NCBI RefSeq assembly: GCF_900112615.1
Contig: NZ_FOMK01000005.1
Location: 124,001-188,000, forward strand
Direction of reading: 5' to 3'
Length of the DNA stretch: 64,000 nucleotides
From: Chitinophaga sp. CF118
GTDB taxonomy: Bacteria; Bacteroidota; Bacteroidia; Chitinophagales; Chitinophagaceae
Shown here piece after piece: positions 1 to 8,176 of the stretch. The notes under the pieces are model-generated. The model saw only the letters and a list, made by a program, of their open reading frames with translations. It was not told where the DNA came from and made no database searches. Positions within the stretch are counted from its first letter, which is position 1, and the number at the start of each line of letters is the position of its first letter. Position numbers and translations under genes: made by a program.

Positions 1-990
1 GATCACACCAATGAATACACTGAGTACAGATGTCCACAGGAGATTGGCATGTGGGAGCAACAATGAGAAAGGTGCTACGCCAAGAATGGAAATCCAGATC
101 ACATATTTACGGCCTATACGATCACCTACCGGTCCACCGATAAAGGTTCCTGCTGCAATGGAAAATAAAAATATAAACAAATATACCTGGGCACTCTGTA
201 TAGAAAGATGAAATTTATCAATGAGATAAAAAGTATAATAGCTGGTCATACTCGCCATGTAAAAATATTTGGAGAATACCAGGATCAGCAGGATTCCCAA
301 TGCAAAAGCAACCTTGCTTTTAGGGAGTTGTACATGTGTTACGCCACTTCCACTCTTAGATTTACCCCTGATACGATACGTATTTTTCTTATACCATCCA
401 CCAATATTCAGCATCACCACAATAGCAAGGATAGCCCCCAGTGAAAACCAGCTAATGCTGGATTGTCCTTTAGGAACGATGATCATAGCTGCAAATAGCG
501 GTCCCAGAGAACTACCGGCATTGCCACCCAACTGGAAAAGCGATTGGGCCATACCATGTCGCCCGCCTGATGCCATATAAGCCAGCCGGGATGCCTCCGG
601 ATGAAATACTGAAGACCCAACTCCTACCAGCGCGACTGACATCAATACAAGATAAAAGTGATGCGCCTGCGACAGGCTTATGAGCCCCAGTAAGGTAAAG
701 CCCATCCCTATTGCCAGTGAATATGGCTTGGGATTCTTATCAGTATATAAACCTACCAGTGGTTGTAATAAGGAAGCGGTCAATTGATAGGTAAGCGTTA
801 TTAGTCCGATCTGGCTGAAAGTAAGATGTAATGAATCCTTTATCAGAGGATAAATAGCTGGTATCAGAGATTGAATAGTATCGTTGATGAGGTGAGAAAA
901 ACTAAGTGCCAGCAATACAGAGAACACTGTTTTTTCTGCTACTTTCTGTGCTTCACTTTTTTTCGTTTCGTCCGGGATTATCTTTTCCAT
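1..990 (-). CDS. MFS transporter, Fsr (fosmidomycin resistance) type, 3' end cut by window
   Basis: The reverse strand is open from an ATG at 988-990 down to base 1 (330 codons), so the last part of the protein lies outside the window. The product is a hydrophobic major-facilitator permease. Near the N-terminus it has the sequence HLINDTIQSLIPAIYPLIK, and then LLQPLVGLYTDKNPKP, which is the loop after helix 2. Both are typical of the Fsr efflux family of about 400 residues. A second-half loop GDRIGRKY is also visible. The likely role is export of a small drug or metabolite across the inner membrane by proton antiport; the substrate cannot be read from the sequence. The gene follows a GntR regulator by 11 bases on the same strand, which suggests that the regulator controls both. 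Confidence 0.85.
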   Translation of the reverse strand, partial: MEKIIPDETKKSEAQKVAEKTVFSVLLALSFSHLINDTIQSLIPAIYPLIKDSLHLTFSQIGLITLTYQLTASLLQPLVGLYTDKNPKPYSLAIGMGFTLLGLISLSQAHHFYLVLMSVALVGVGSSVFHPEASRLAYMASGGRHGMAQSLFQLGGNAGSSLGPLFAAMIIVPKGQSSISWFSLGAILAIVVMLNIGGWYKKNTYRIRGKSKSGSGVTHVQLPKSKVAFALGILLILVFSKYFYMASMTSYYTFYLIDKFHLSIQSAQVYLFIFLFSIAAGTFIGGPVGDRIGRKYVIWISILGVAPFSLLLPHANLLWTSVLSVFIGVI

Positions 991-1001
991 AGTTGTGGAT
1001 A

Positions 1002-1694
1002 TTATTTCTTTGTTGATTCTTCGTCTATGTGTTGGGTAATACGTTGCGCCCATTGCCAGGCCTTTTGTCCGTCCTGGGCAATGATGCTGTTCAGCAGATT
1101 TTTGTGCAGTTGCTGAGTAGCCTTAAATGTATCAGTGGTATTGAACAATTCAACGAAACGCTTTTTAAGATGACTGGCCACCGTTTTATACAGATCAGAC
1201 AGGATACTGTTTCCCGAAGCCTCCGCAATGCTCACATGAAAATCAATATCCGCCTGGATACATTCTTCTACCAGGTTGGCAATACCGGCATCCTTCCGTC
1301 TTTTAAGATGATGTTCCATCTTTTCAAGATCTGCGGCACTGCGGTTATGGGCAGCTTTCTGTGCAATTTTCAATTCCAGTAACTGACGGACTTCATCCAG
1401 ATCTGCAAACTGTGCCCGTTTCAGCCGTTGCGGAAGGGGTTCTTCAATTCCAGGATTTTCTTCAACAAAGGTTCCCAGGCCCTGTTGTACCCGCACCACC
1501 CCTCCGTTTGCCAGAATACGAACGGCTTCCCGGATGGTAGAACGCCCTACGCCAAACTCCTGCATCAGGGCTGGTTCCGTTGGCAGTTTCTCCGCCGGCT
1601 TATAGGTACCACGCGATATCTGCTCCTGCAGCCTATGTGCTACCTCATCGGCAAGGCTGTTTCTTTTAATAGGTGTTGATTGCATATTCATCAT
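1002..1694 (-). CDS. FadR-type GntR family transcriptional regulator
   Basis: This 230-residue protein has an N-terminal winged helix (about residues 10-75, with PTEPALMQEFGVGRSTIREA as the recognition part). It is followed by an all-helical FCD ligand-binding domain with the usual Asp/His residues (DIDFHVSIAEASGN). FCD members bind carboxylic acids, often with a metal, and repress neighbouring catabolic or transport genes. It lies 11 bases upstream of the Fsr-type permease and probably forms an operon with it. The ATG at 1694 is used; two further in-frame ATGs follow within four codons. A TAnnTTTG box on this strand (1717-1710) and a 13-base palindrome lie immediately upstream, consistent with autorepression. 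Confidence 0.9.
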   Translation of the reverse strand: MMNMQSTPIKRNSLADEVAHRLQEQISRGTYKPAEKLPTEPALMQEFGVGRSTIREAVRILANGGVVRVQQGLGTFVEENPGIEEPLPQRLKRAQFADLDEVRQLLELKIAQKAAHNRSAADLEKMEHHLKRRKDAGIANLVEECIQADIDFHVSIAEASGNSILSDLYKTVASHLKKRFVELFNTTDTFKATQQLHKNLLNSIIAQDGQKAWQWAQRITQHIDEESTKK

Positions 1695-1717
1695 ATCATC
1701 AGATGATTACAAAGGTA
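1695..1717 (-). promoter_or_regulatory. -7 promoter element and candidate GntR operator
   Basis: On the reverse strand, TACCTTTG (1717-1710) matches the Bacteroidota -7 consensus TAnnTTTG. Two bases further on, the perfect palindrome ATCATC-A-GATGAT (1695-1707) covers the expected transcription start and abuts the start codon at 1694. I see no clear -33 TTTG. An operator at this place would block initiation, so autoregulation by the GntR protein is likely. This is inference from position and symmetry. Confidence 0.5.
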
Positions 1718-1752
1718 ATTAATCTCTCCACATCCTCACACCTTTTTTTATT

Positions 1753-1760
1753 TATCTTTG
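1753..1760 (+). promoter_or_regulatory. -7 promoter element (TAnnTTTG)
   Basis: TATCTTTG matches the Bacteroidota -7 box. It lies 67 bases before the preferred ATG of the TPR membrane protein. It argues against the TTG at 1758 as a start, because that codon overlaps the box. No convincing -33 element was seen. Confidence 0.45.
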
Positions 1761-1826
1761 CGCCTCTTATATTGGATGAAGCCCTTTATAAGTGTGTTCC
1801 ACCGGAATTTTAAACATGATTTACAG

Positions 1827-2477
1827 ATGAAAGCATTTAATTTATTTATTCTATATCGCTTACCACTTGGTATTGTTTTGTTGTTGGGCGGTGTTGCGCT
1901 GGGTTTTACAGTTGGCTGGTGGGAAGCCACTATTCCATTGCTGCTGGCTGTAGTATGCCTGGTTACGCATTTTATGTTCGGCCCTATGCGAATTGTTCAG
2001 GAGGCTGTAGAGGCTGGCAATATCGACGTAGCAATGAACTTAATGAACAAAGTTGCTTTCCCGAAGTTGCTGTATAAGCCAATCCGTTCTGTATATTATT
2101 TTATGCAGAGCAACCTGGCCATGTATAATAAAGATCTGGACAAGGCAGAAGCTACCATTCGTCAGAGTATTGCTTCCGGCAGTCCCATGAAAGAATATGA
2201 GGGTATGCAGTACTTCCAGCTGGGAACAATCTCCTACCAGAAAAATGATCTCAAAACGGCCGATCAGAACCTTAGAAAGGCTGTAAAAATGGGGCTTCCT
2301 GATAAAGAGAACACCGCTGCAGCATTACTAACCCTTGCTTCCATTGCTATGAGCCGCCGGGATTTTAAATCCGCTAAAGACTACTTCCGCAGGGCAAAAG
2401 CACAAAAGCCAACTACTGCTCAGATAGTAAGCCAGATAAAAGAGATGGATAAATACATTTCCAGAATGCCTGGTTGA
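1827..2477 (+). CDS. Membrane-anchored tetratricopeptide-repeat protein
   Basis: The preferred start is the ATG at 1827 (216 residues); ATG 1776 is also in frame. The N-terminus carries two hydrophobic segments (about residues 8-30 and 34-52), which should anchor it in the inner membrane. The rest is helical. It contains two to three TPR-like units, the clearest being YFQLGTISYQKNDLKTADQN and the similar unit ending DFKSAKDYFRRAKAQ. TPR domains mediate protein-protein contacts, so a scaffold role is plausible, but no specific function can be assigned. The gene stands alone between the GntR gene and marC, with its own -7 box. Confidence 0.75.
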   Translation: MKAFNLFILYRLPLGIVLLLGGVALGFTVGWWEATIPLLLAVVCLVTHFMFGPMRIVQEAVEAGNIDVAMNLMNKVAFPKLLYKPIRSVYYFMQSNLAMYNKDLDKAEATIRQSIASGSPMKEYEGMQYFQLGTISYQKNDLKTADQNLRKAVKMGLPDKENTAAALLTLASIAMSRRDFKSAKDYFRRAKAQKPTTAQIVSQIKEMDKYISRMPG

Positions 2478-2519
2478 TAATGATAGAAAGGAAGTGATGT
2501 ATAATAAATAATTAACCTT

Positions 2520-2527
2520 TATTTTTG
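2520..2527 (+). promoter_or_regulatory. -7 promoter element (TAnnTTTG) of marC-like gene
   Basis: TATTTTTG lies 18 bases before the ATG of the MarC gene, giving a leader of about 10-12 bases. No clear -33 TTTG was seen at the right distance. Confidence 0.45.
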
Positions 2528-2545
2528 TAAAAATACATCCCCCTC

Positions 2546-3118
2546 ATGTTCAACTTCAGCTTTAACGAGATACTGGCAGTTACCTTTACACTCTTCGCAG
2601 TGATTGATGTTGTAGGTTCTATACCTGTACTGATATCTCTTAAAGAGAAACTTGGACATATTGATTCCGGCAAGGCTACAGCAGCCTCCGGATTTCTGAT
2701 GGTACTCTTCCTGCTGGTGGGGGAACCATTCCTGAAAGTGTTGAGTGTGGACGTACATTCTTTTGCCGTAGCAGGTTCTATTGTAATATTCGTGATAAGC
2801 CTGGAAATGATCCTTGGTGTAGAGTTCTTTAAAAGCGAAAAAGATAGTAAAACAGGTAGCCTGATTCCCATAGCCTTCCCGCTGATAGCCGGTTCAGGTA
2901 CACTTACCACTATCATGTCGCTCAAAGCGAACTACAGTGCTTACAATATTTTCGCGGGGATCCTGCTCAATCTGGTGATCATATATGTAGTATTACGCTC
3001 TCTAAGCTGGATAGAACGAATTCTGGGTAAAGCCGGACTGATGGTGGTACGTAAATTCTTTGGAGTTATCCTGCTGGCTATTGCAGTCAAAATCTTTAAA
3101 AGTAATCTTAACTTCTAA
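2546..3118 (+). CDS. MarC family integral membrane protein
   Basis: This 190-residue protein is almost wholly hydrophobic with about six transmembrane helices. It shows the MarC family pattern: an N-terminal FAVIDVVGSIPVLISL segment, then IAFPLIAGSGTLTTIMSL in the middle, and a C-terminal GLMVVRKFFGVILLAIAVK. The length is slightly below the usual 200 or so. MarC proteins are inner-membrane proteins of unresolved transport function; the name comes from the mar locus and does not prove antibiotic resistance. The gene appears monocistronic, with a -7 box just upstream and the tRNA-Arg gene downstream. Confidence 0.88.
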   Translation: MFNFSFNEILAVTFTLFAVIDVVGSIPVLISLKEKLGHIDSGKATAASGFLMVLFLLVGEPFLKVLSVDVHSFAVAGSIVIFVISLEMILGVEFFKSEKDSKTGSLIPIAFPLIAGSGTLTTIMSLKANYSAYNIFAGILLNLVIIYVVLRSLSWIERILGKAGLMVVRKFFGVILLAIAVKIFKSNLNF

Positions 3119-3145
3119 ATAGGAGGAAAATAAGTGAACCACGCT

Positions 3146-3177
3146 TTTGCTATTAATCACCAAAAACGTTAGTTTTG
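3146..3177 (+). promoter_or_regulatory. Promoter of the tRNA-Arg gene
   Basis: A -33 TTTG (3146-3149) and a -7 TAGTTTTG (3170-3177) are separated by 20 bases, which fits the Bacteroidota sigma factor. The transcription start would be near 3184, about 25 bases before the mature tRNA. Confidence 0.7.
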
Positions 3178-3208
3178 CCTTCCTCTACCGGTATTATAAC
3201 CGGAAATT

Positions 3209-3280
3209 GGCCTCGTAGTACAATGGATAGTATAAGAGTTTCCGAAGCTCCTGATACAAGTTCGATTCTTGTCGAGGCTA
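3209..3280 (+). tRNA. tRNA-Arg (anticodon CCG)
   Basis: A cloverleaf folds over 72 bases. The acceptor stem GGCCTCG pairs with CGAGGCT (first pair G-T). The D stem is GTAC/GTAT with loop AATGGATA. The anticodon loop TTCCGAA places CCG at 3242-3244, reading the Arg codon CGG. The T stem ACAAG/CTTGT closes the loop TTCGATT. The CCA end is not encoded. In the anticodon stem the outermost pair is A-C and the innermost is T-G, so the stem is weak. A promoter lies upstream and a strong terminator follows six bases downstream. Confidence 0.92.
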
Positions 3281-3285
3281 CAAAT

Positions 3286-3326
3286 AGAAAAAGCCAATTC
3301 TGATTTAATCAGAATTGGCTTTTTCT
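3286..3326. terminator. Bidirectional intrinsic terminator
   Basis: A perfect 19-base-pair stem (3286-3304 with 3308-3326) closes a 3-base loop. A-rich and T-rich flanks lie on both sides. It ends the tRNA transcript on the plus strand and the lipoprotein gene on the minus strand, whose stop is at 3345. Confidence 0.9.
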
Positions 3327-3344
3327 ATTTAATGATCACAAGTT

Positions 3345-3896
3345 TTAATTAGCAGGGGAAGAGTTGATGCCCCATTTAACAGCGATATTATGTTTTTTTG
3401 CATAAGCTTTGCCAAGAGTGGTTAGCTTTTCAAATAATTCTTCAAATTTAGTATTGTATTTATCATGAATGGACTGTCCCTTTAACTGTATCTGTTCCCT
3501 GGGCGCGCCTTCATCATACATCTTTGCAAGCTCACTGTATTCGTTTTTATAGATGGCCAGCACATATTCATTTAAAGAAGTCGAAGTTTGAATCATCTCT
3601 TTTGTATCCTCTGTTTTTATCAGCTTGTTAAGCTTTTTAAGATTTTCTTCTATGAAATGAATTTTCAAATCAATAGTTTCTTTCCTGGTCATGGCAACTA
3701 CCTGAGTTTTGCTGCCTTCCGCCAGCTTTGCAGACGGAGATTCCAACTCATTCATCAGGCCATCACCCGAAATACCAGTGATCATATTACAGTTTAAAAC
3801 AGCAATATCAAAATTCATTTCAGGGCTTACCAGATTACAGGCTGTAAGTACCTGACAGGTAAGAAGGAACAGAATAAAAGCCTTTTTAACGGACAT
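3345..3896 (-). CDS. Hypothetical lipoprotein
   Basis: The start is taken at the ATG giving MSVKKAFILFLLTC, which is a good lipoprotein signal peptide with lipobox LTAC (Cys about residue 20). An upstream in-frame ATG at 3938 would place 14 charged residues before it. The mature part (about 160 residues) is mostly helical, with a Lys/Glu-rich stretch around ENLKKLNKLIKTEDTKE. I recognise no family with confidence. It should be lipid-anchored in the cell envelope. The gene and the next one upstream (3973-4689) are on the same strand but 76 bases apart, so they may or may not be cotranscribed. Confidence 0.7.
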   Translation of the reverse strand: MSVKKAFILFLLTCQVLTACNLVSPEMNFDIAVLNCNMITGISGDGLMNELESPSAKLAEGSKTQVVAMTRKETIDLKIHFIEENLKKLNKLIKTEDTKEMIQTSTSLNEYVLAIYKNEYSELAKMYDEGAPREQIQLKGQSIHDKYNTKFEELFEKLTTLGKAYAKKHNIAVKWGINSSPAN

Positions 3897-3972
3897 AGAT
3901 ATACTCTTTTTTGATGGCAATAAAGATAGTGAGATCACTGCATATCATCTATATCCTGGTTTATATTGTTTT

Positions 3973-4689
3973 TTATTTTGAACTCAGATCAGCCCGATAG
4001 GCAAGAATTTCACTCCACCTGCTTTCAACACATTTTGCATAATCCTGTAGAAAGCGATCCCATGAGCCGTCTCCATTTACCGCACTATACCTTTCAGGAA
4101 GCGGTTTCCTGTACCCGGCGGCTAATTCTTTTAACCCATTCTTTAGCCTGGTTGCAGTTATAATCTGCGGTGCACCAGAATTATTTGCCTGGTAAACGGC
4201 AACACTTTCATTTCCTTCTACCCACACTTTCTTTAATTTACTTGCAAGCTCCATTACATTCCCAATCATACCTGGTTTGGGATACATATGATTAATCAGA
4301 ATCTTATCGGCCCAATCGGAAAGTTTTACAGTACTGAGCGAGTCATTATAATCAAAATAGGAAGATGAGCCTCTGTCAGTCAGGTAAATGGCTACCGATT
4401 TATTCCAATCCGTATTATGTTCAGTGCCAAGGTTCCCCCGCGCGTCAAGAGATTCCCAACTGGCAGGCCCCTCTGTAATGTGGTACCCTCCGGCATCGGG
4501 GCCCGACTGAATATCATATACCCGCCATGACCAATCGCCTTTGTGATATTTCTTCGCATGAGTCATTAATGCTTTTTCGAACTCTAAAACCCGGTCCATT
4601 TTTGGGAAAACTCTCGTTGCATTGAGAACATTTTTTTGTGCCATTCCCATCAAAGGAATAAGCATAACAAAAAGGAGAAACTTTTTCAT
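3973..4689 (-). CDS. Exported protein of unknown function
   Basis: The start chosen is the ATG at 4689, giving MKKFLLFVMLIPLMGMAQ, a signal peptide with cleavage after Ala-Gln and a protein of 238 residues. The longer frame to 4749 adds 20 residues that would spoil the signal. The mature protein has KMDRVLEFEKALMTHAKKYH near its start and conserved-looking aromatic stretches later. The spacing recalls the stress-responsive ABM-like dimeric barrel in tandem, but the match is weak and I do not assign it. It is probably secreted or periplasmic. The neighbouring Crp-type gene is divergent and could control it. Confidence 0.7.
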   Translation of the reverse strand: MKKFLLFVMLIPLMGMAQKNVLNATRVFPKMDRVLEFEKALMTHAKKYHKGDWSWRVYDIQSGPDAGGYHITEGPASWESLDARGNLGTEHNTDWNKSVAIYLTDRGSSSYFDYNDSLSTVKLSDWADKILINHMYPKPGMIGNVMELASKLKKVWVEGNESVAVYQANNSGAPQIITATRLKNGLKELAAGYRKPLPERYSAVNGDGSWDRFLQDYAKCVESRWSEILAYRADLSSK

Positions 4690-4913
4690 TGAGGAATTTT
4701 TGAAGTTTAAGAAATTTGGGGAGTCTAATAGGAGGATACAATTAACCAAAAGGTAACATAATAAACTATAGCCGGGTGATTTAAGTTTTTAGACAGCATA
4801 CACAGGGTATCTCTCAGCGAAACTGGTATTATGCTCTATTTAGCTTTCGGGTCCAATAACTCATCTGCCCACGTGAAATAATAAAATAGATAATTTGCCT
4901 TATTAAAGTATAC

Positions 4914-5555
4914 ATGAAATGTGTTATATTAGATCAAATGAGTGCAAAAAAACATCCTACAAAAGAGGAATTAATGTCATTGCTGCAAATGTTAAACATG
5001 TTTCATCCTGTAGGTAAGGGAATTGAACAGTACTTGTTGAAAAATGTTTATTGCTGCAATATTCTAAAGGGCAAGTATTTGTTGCGAGACGGTGAAATAT
5101 CCCATAGCCTCTATTTTATCCAAAAAGGAGTATTAAGGGGTTTTATCAAAGAAGAAAATAAAGAAATCACCACATGGCTTGCCACAGAAAATGAAATGGC
5201 AGCCGGTATCCGCAGCTTTTTATTGCAGGCGGCTACCACGGAAAATATCCAGGCGATTGAAGATTGTGAGTTGCTGACTATTGATTTTTCCGATTTGAAT
5301 AAAATGTACCAGAAGTATCCTTCATTTAATATTGTTGGCCGGAAAATAACGGAATATCATTATATACAGGCCGAAAACAGGGCATATATTACCCGGCTAC
5401 ACGATGCAGAAAAAAAATACGCGTATTTTCTGGAGTTCTATTCCCACCTTGCCAACAGGGTACAGCTTACCTATGTAGCCTCCTTTTTGGGCATAACCAT
5501 CGAAACATTAAGTCGGGTAAGGGCCAAAACTTCCACACGAAAAAAATTGAAATAA
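4914..5555 (+). CDS. Crp/Fnr family transcriptional regulator
   Basis: The protein has 213 residues, or 205 if the ATG at 4938 is used. An N-terminal cyclic-nucleotide-binding beta barrel contains YLLRDGEISHSLYFIQKGVL and the helix-breaking turn after it. A connecting helix follows, then a short C-terminal helix-turn-helix with YVASFLGITIETLSRVRAKT. The effector-binding arginine signature of true CRP is not evident, as is usual for this large Bacteroidota group, so the ligand is unknown. It is transcribed away from the exported protein at 3973-4689. Confidence in the family is high and in the exact start moderate. Confidence 0.87.
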   Translation: MKCVILDQMSAKKHPTKEELMSLLQMLNMFHPVGKGIEQYLLKNVYCCNILKGKYLLRDGEISHSLYFIQKGVLRGFIKEENKEITTWLATENEMAAGIRSFLLQAATTENIQAIEDCELLTIDFSDLNKMYQKYPSFNIVGRKITEYHYIQAENRAYITRLHDAEKKYAYFLEFYSHLANRVQLTYVASFLGITIETLSRVRAKTSTRKKLK

Positions 5556-6444
5556 CCGGTATTTGGCAAATAAATGTCACTATTACAATTAAAAGTTTTT
5601 GATATATATCAAATAAAACTACCCTAACCGCCTGTTTTATTCATCTGAAGAAAATCCTTCAAAGCCTTTCTGCATTTGCTTTGTAGATTCGAAACCCGAT
5701 ATTTAAATTCGACAAGTGCCTTTAAACCCCCTCTTCAGGGGGTAGTGATGTTTCATTAATTCTTTCTAATTTTCAACTGCAATAGAACCTTGTTGCAAAT
5801 GTTTTGGAGAGGCAGATGAAGTATTGTCATGAAAAAGAGAAGAGGATAAACCAACTCAATATGAGCTACTGTCGCACATTTAAAACCAATTTACTTTTAT
5901 AAAATGTAAGTATCTATATACCTATACCTGTACCTATGCATATACCTATGAAAATCCTATATCTACACCTATCCCTATGAAAAGGGCACCTGTACTGTAC
6001 ATACTGGTTCACTTTTTAACAACCAGTTGTTTATTTGCTCTGGCAGGAACATGGCACCAGGAAAATATGATTTTCAATCTTCCTCATTCGGAGCCTGTTC
6101 CCTGCTGGGTAAAGTTTATAGATTGGGGTCATCCCAATGTTTACCATTAAAGCATGCAATGAAAATGAAGTTCATGATTTCTTTTTCTTAATCCATCAAC
6201 AAATGTCCCTTGAATTAAGCCAAAAGTTAACCTTAACCCACAGCCGTGGAGACGAAGAGGATAATATAGTTCTCTGTGCGTCTCTGCGGTCTTTAATTCA
6301 CAGAGATGCAGGAGCAAATCCGAATTATTATGGGGGATAAAACAGCCAATCAGGCAATTTGCTAAAATCAATTACTTGGTTAGATAATTGTTCTGTTCTG
6401 GCTGAAAAGGCTACTAATATGGTAGCCTTTTTCAATCAGGTTAT
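5556..6444. other. Long intergenic region (about 890 bases) with repeats and a micro-ORF
   Basis: No convincing gene is seen. The stretch holds a low-complexity run built on ACCTAT/CTATGAAAA units (about 5907-5985) and a 57-codon frame at 5977-6150 whose first residues look like a signal peptide. It also has an imperfect inverted repeat at 6244-6289 and the terminator of the next gene at 6405-6432. Longer open frames around 6137-6371 overlap each other on opposite strands and lack coding character. Confidence 0.6.
6405..6432 (-). terminator. Intrinsic terminator of the methyltransferase gene
   Basis: AAAAGGCTAC (6405-6414) pairs with GTAGCCTTTT (6422-6431) around a 7-base loop. On the minus strand the stem is followed by a T-rich tail. 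It lies 13 bases after the stop at 6445. Confidence 0.75.
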
Positions 6445-7215
6445 TTAAGCGGACTTCAATTTTTTCCCAATAGCAATGAGATGAAATGGATCTGCAAAAC
6501 CTACACCTAAAAGTTCATAATTAAAATACGAGAAAATTTGTGCGAGAAGCTCGCTTGAAAACACATGATGATGTATACATCTGTTCTCTACATTCTTTAA
6601 ACAGAGCTCTTTAAAAGAAGCCAGATCACCAGATTGTTTGTTTCTTGATAAGTCATGCAATCTTAGAATTTCTTCCAGGTGAGTCATGTCATCTTCCCGG
6701 GTATCATTTTCAAAATCTTTAATAAGATGTTCTATGGTTGTGATTGGACGTTTATGATCAAAAGTATACTTCGGATGGGGTAATACTAATAAAAGAGTAC
6801 CATCCTGTTTTAATACTCTCGACCATTCCTGAACAGCTTTCAATGGATTTGCAAAATGTTCCAGATTGTGACAGGATAAAACGAAGTCGTAAGATGCATC
6901 CTTAATTTCCTGTAAATTAGTACCCTCACATATATACTGATAACCTATTTTATCATCTGCATATTTATAATTATTCCCCTGTTGGATCTTGCCTTCCCAT
7001 ACAGTCTCTGCTGAGAAATTTACACCATCAATTATTGAGGCATATTTATAAACTGGTAAAAATCTGCCCTCTTGAAAAATTACACTTGGTCCACCTACCT
7101 CTAACCCTTTTTTATTCTCAAATAGATTTTTATTATTAGAAAAAATCGGCAGGGTTGGACCAAAAAGAATTTTTTTGGCTCTCCGGATCATTCGTCGGGC
7201 ATAGTCTGTTATCAT
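6445..7215 (-). CDS. Class I SAM-dependent methyltransferase (Methyltransf_11 type)
   Basis: The protein has 256 residues. A basic N-terminus (ARRMIRRAKKILFGP) is followed by a Rossmann-type region. The acidic motif I is atypical (GLEVGGPS). The later motifs are clear: ASYDFVLSCHNLEHF for motif IV, and LKQDGTLLLVLPHP for motif V/VI. Proteins with the LEVGGPS start are common in cell-surface glycan loci, where they modify sugars or lipids, but the substrate is unknown. The gene is divergent from the AraC-type regulator at 7419 and has its own terminator, so it is probably monocistronic. Confidence 0.8.
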   Translation of the reverse strand: MITDYARRMIRRAKKILFGPTLPIFSNNKNLFENKKGLEVGGPSVIFQEGRFLPVYKYASIIDGVNFSAETVWEGKIQQGNNYKYADDKIGYQYICEGTNLQEIKDASYDFVLSCHNLEHFANPLKAVQEWSRVLKQDGTLLLVLPHPKYTFDHKRPITTIEHLIKDFENDTREDDMTHLEEILRLHDLSRNKQSGDLASFKELCLKNVENRCIHHHVFSSELLAQIFSYFNYELLGVGFADPFHLIAIGKKLKSA

Positions 7216-7418
7216 ATAAGAAATTTAACAGTTTTTTAATTGTTTATCCCGTAATATACTTAGGATCAAATAAAATAATCTAAAAGGTCGCAATATATTA
7301 AACTTTGATTACCTCACCTACATGAAATTATCAAACCAGATAAGGATATCTCATACACCAGAGCCGGCCTGGTTTTGATATTTGTCTGACTAATTTAAAT
7401 GTGTAACTTGACCATATA

Positions 7419-8108
7419 ATGAGTTACACCGAATACCTTCCTCATCCCGCTTTACAAAGCTATATTGATGCTTACTGGACTGTTCGCATTGATTGGAAAG
7501 GAACACCCTATTCACACCGTGTACTACCTGATTGTTGCGCCGATATAATTTACAATACAGATGAAAGCTTCCTGGTGGGTACAATGACTACTTTCAAAGA
7601 TACCTTCCAGACAGCCGGTTCCTCTACAATCGGTATCCGTTTTAAACCAGGAGGCATTGCTGCCTTTTACCGCTTAGATCTGAATGAATTTACTGACCAG
7701 AGAATTCCTTATCAGGATAAAGAACTTGCTGAAATTATACATCGGAACATAGATCTTAGGAAAAACCTTGATCGTTATTTCCTGAATAAACTTAATACAC
7801 AACATCTTCCTTTGTCTGCAGTGATAGGGGATATTACAAAATTCAAGGGGCAACTCCGTGTGGCGGATCTGATAAGCAGACACGCTATGAGCGAACGGAA
7901 GCTTGAACGGCTTTTTAAACAACATACCGGTGTGAGCGTAAAAGGAATGATCCGGCTGGTGAGATTTACGAATGCACTTGATGCAATCAGAAATAATTCA
8001 GCCGGTGCTAATCTTACGCAGATTGCTTATGCAGCTGGCTACTACGACCAGGCACATCTATGTAATGAGGTGAAGGCTTATACTGGTCTTACACCTGCTC
8101 AATTATAA
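7419..8108 (+). CDS. AraC family transcriptional regulator with DUF6597 sensor domain
   Basis: The protein has 229 residues. The N-terminal half has the DUF6597 pattern seen in many Bacteroidota AraC proteins (YLPHPALQSYIDAYW, then RVLPDCCADIIYN and GIRFKPGG). The C-terminal half has two helix-turn-helix motifs: MSERKLERLFKQHTGVSVK, and AYAAGYYDQAHLCNEVKAYT followed by GLTP. It probably regulates the VOC gene 68 bases downstream or the divergent methyltransferase. The ligand is unknown. Confidence 0.88.
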   Translation: MSYTEYLPHPALQSYIDAYWTVRIDWKGTPYSHRVLPDCCADIIYNTDESFLVGTMTTFKDTFQTAGSSTIGIRFKPGGIAAFYRLDLNEFTDQRIPYQDKELAEIIHRNIDLRKNLDRYFLNKLNTQHLPLSAVIGDITKFKGQLRVADLISRHAMSERKLERLFKQHTGVSVKGMIRLVRFTNALDAIRNNSAGANLTQIAYAAGYYDQAHLCNEVKAYTGLTPAQL

Positions 8109-8176
8109 AATTGCCGGATTTTTCCAAGTTCCCGGGCTGGCAGGATTTTAGCTTTGCGGGATAAAAATCAGAAATT

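Noticed and set aside
6137..6371. Two overlapping frames on opposite strands after the 5.9-kb repeats
   Set aside because: They overlap each other and an inverted repeat, and show no family pattern; neither looks coded.
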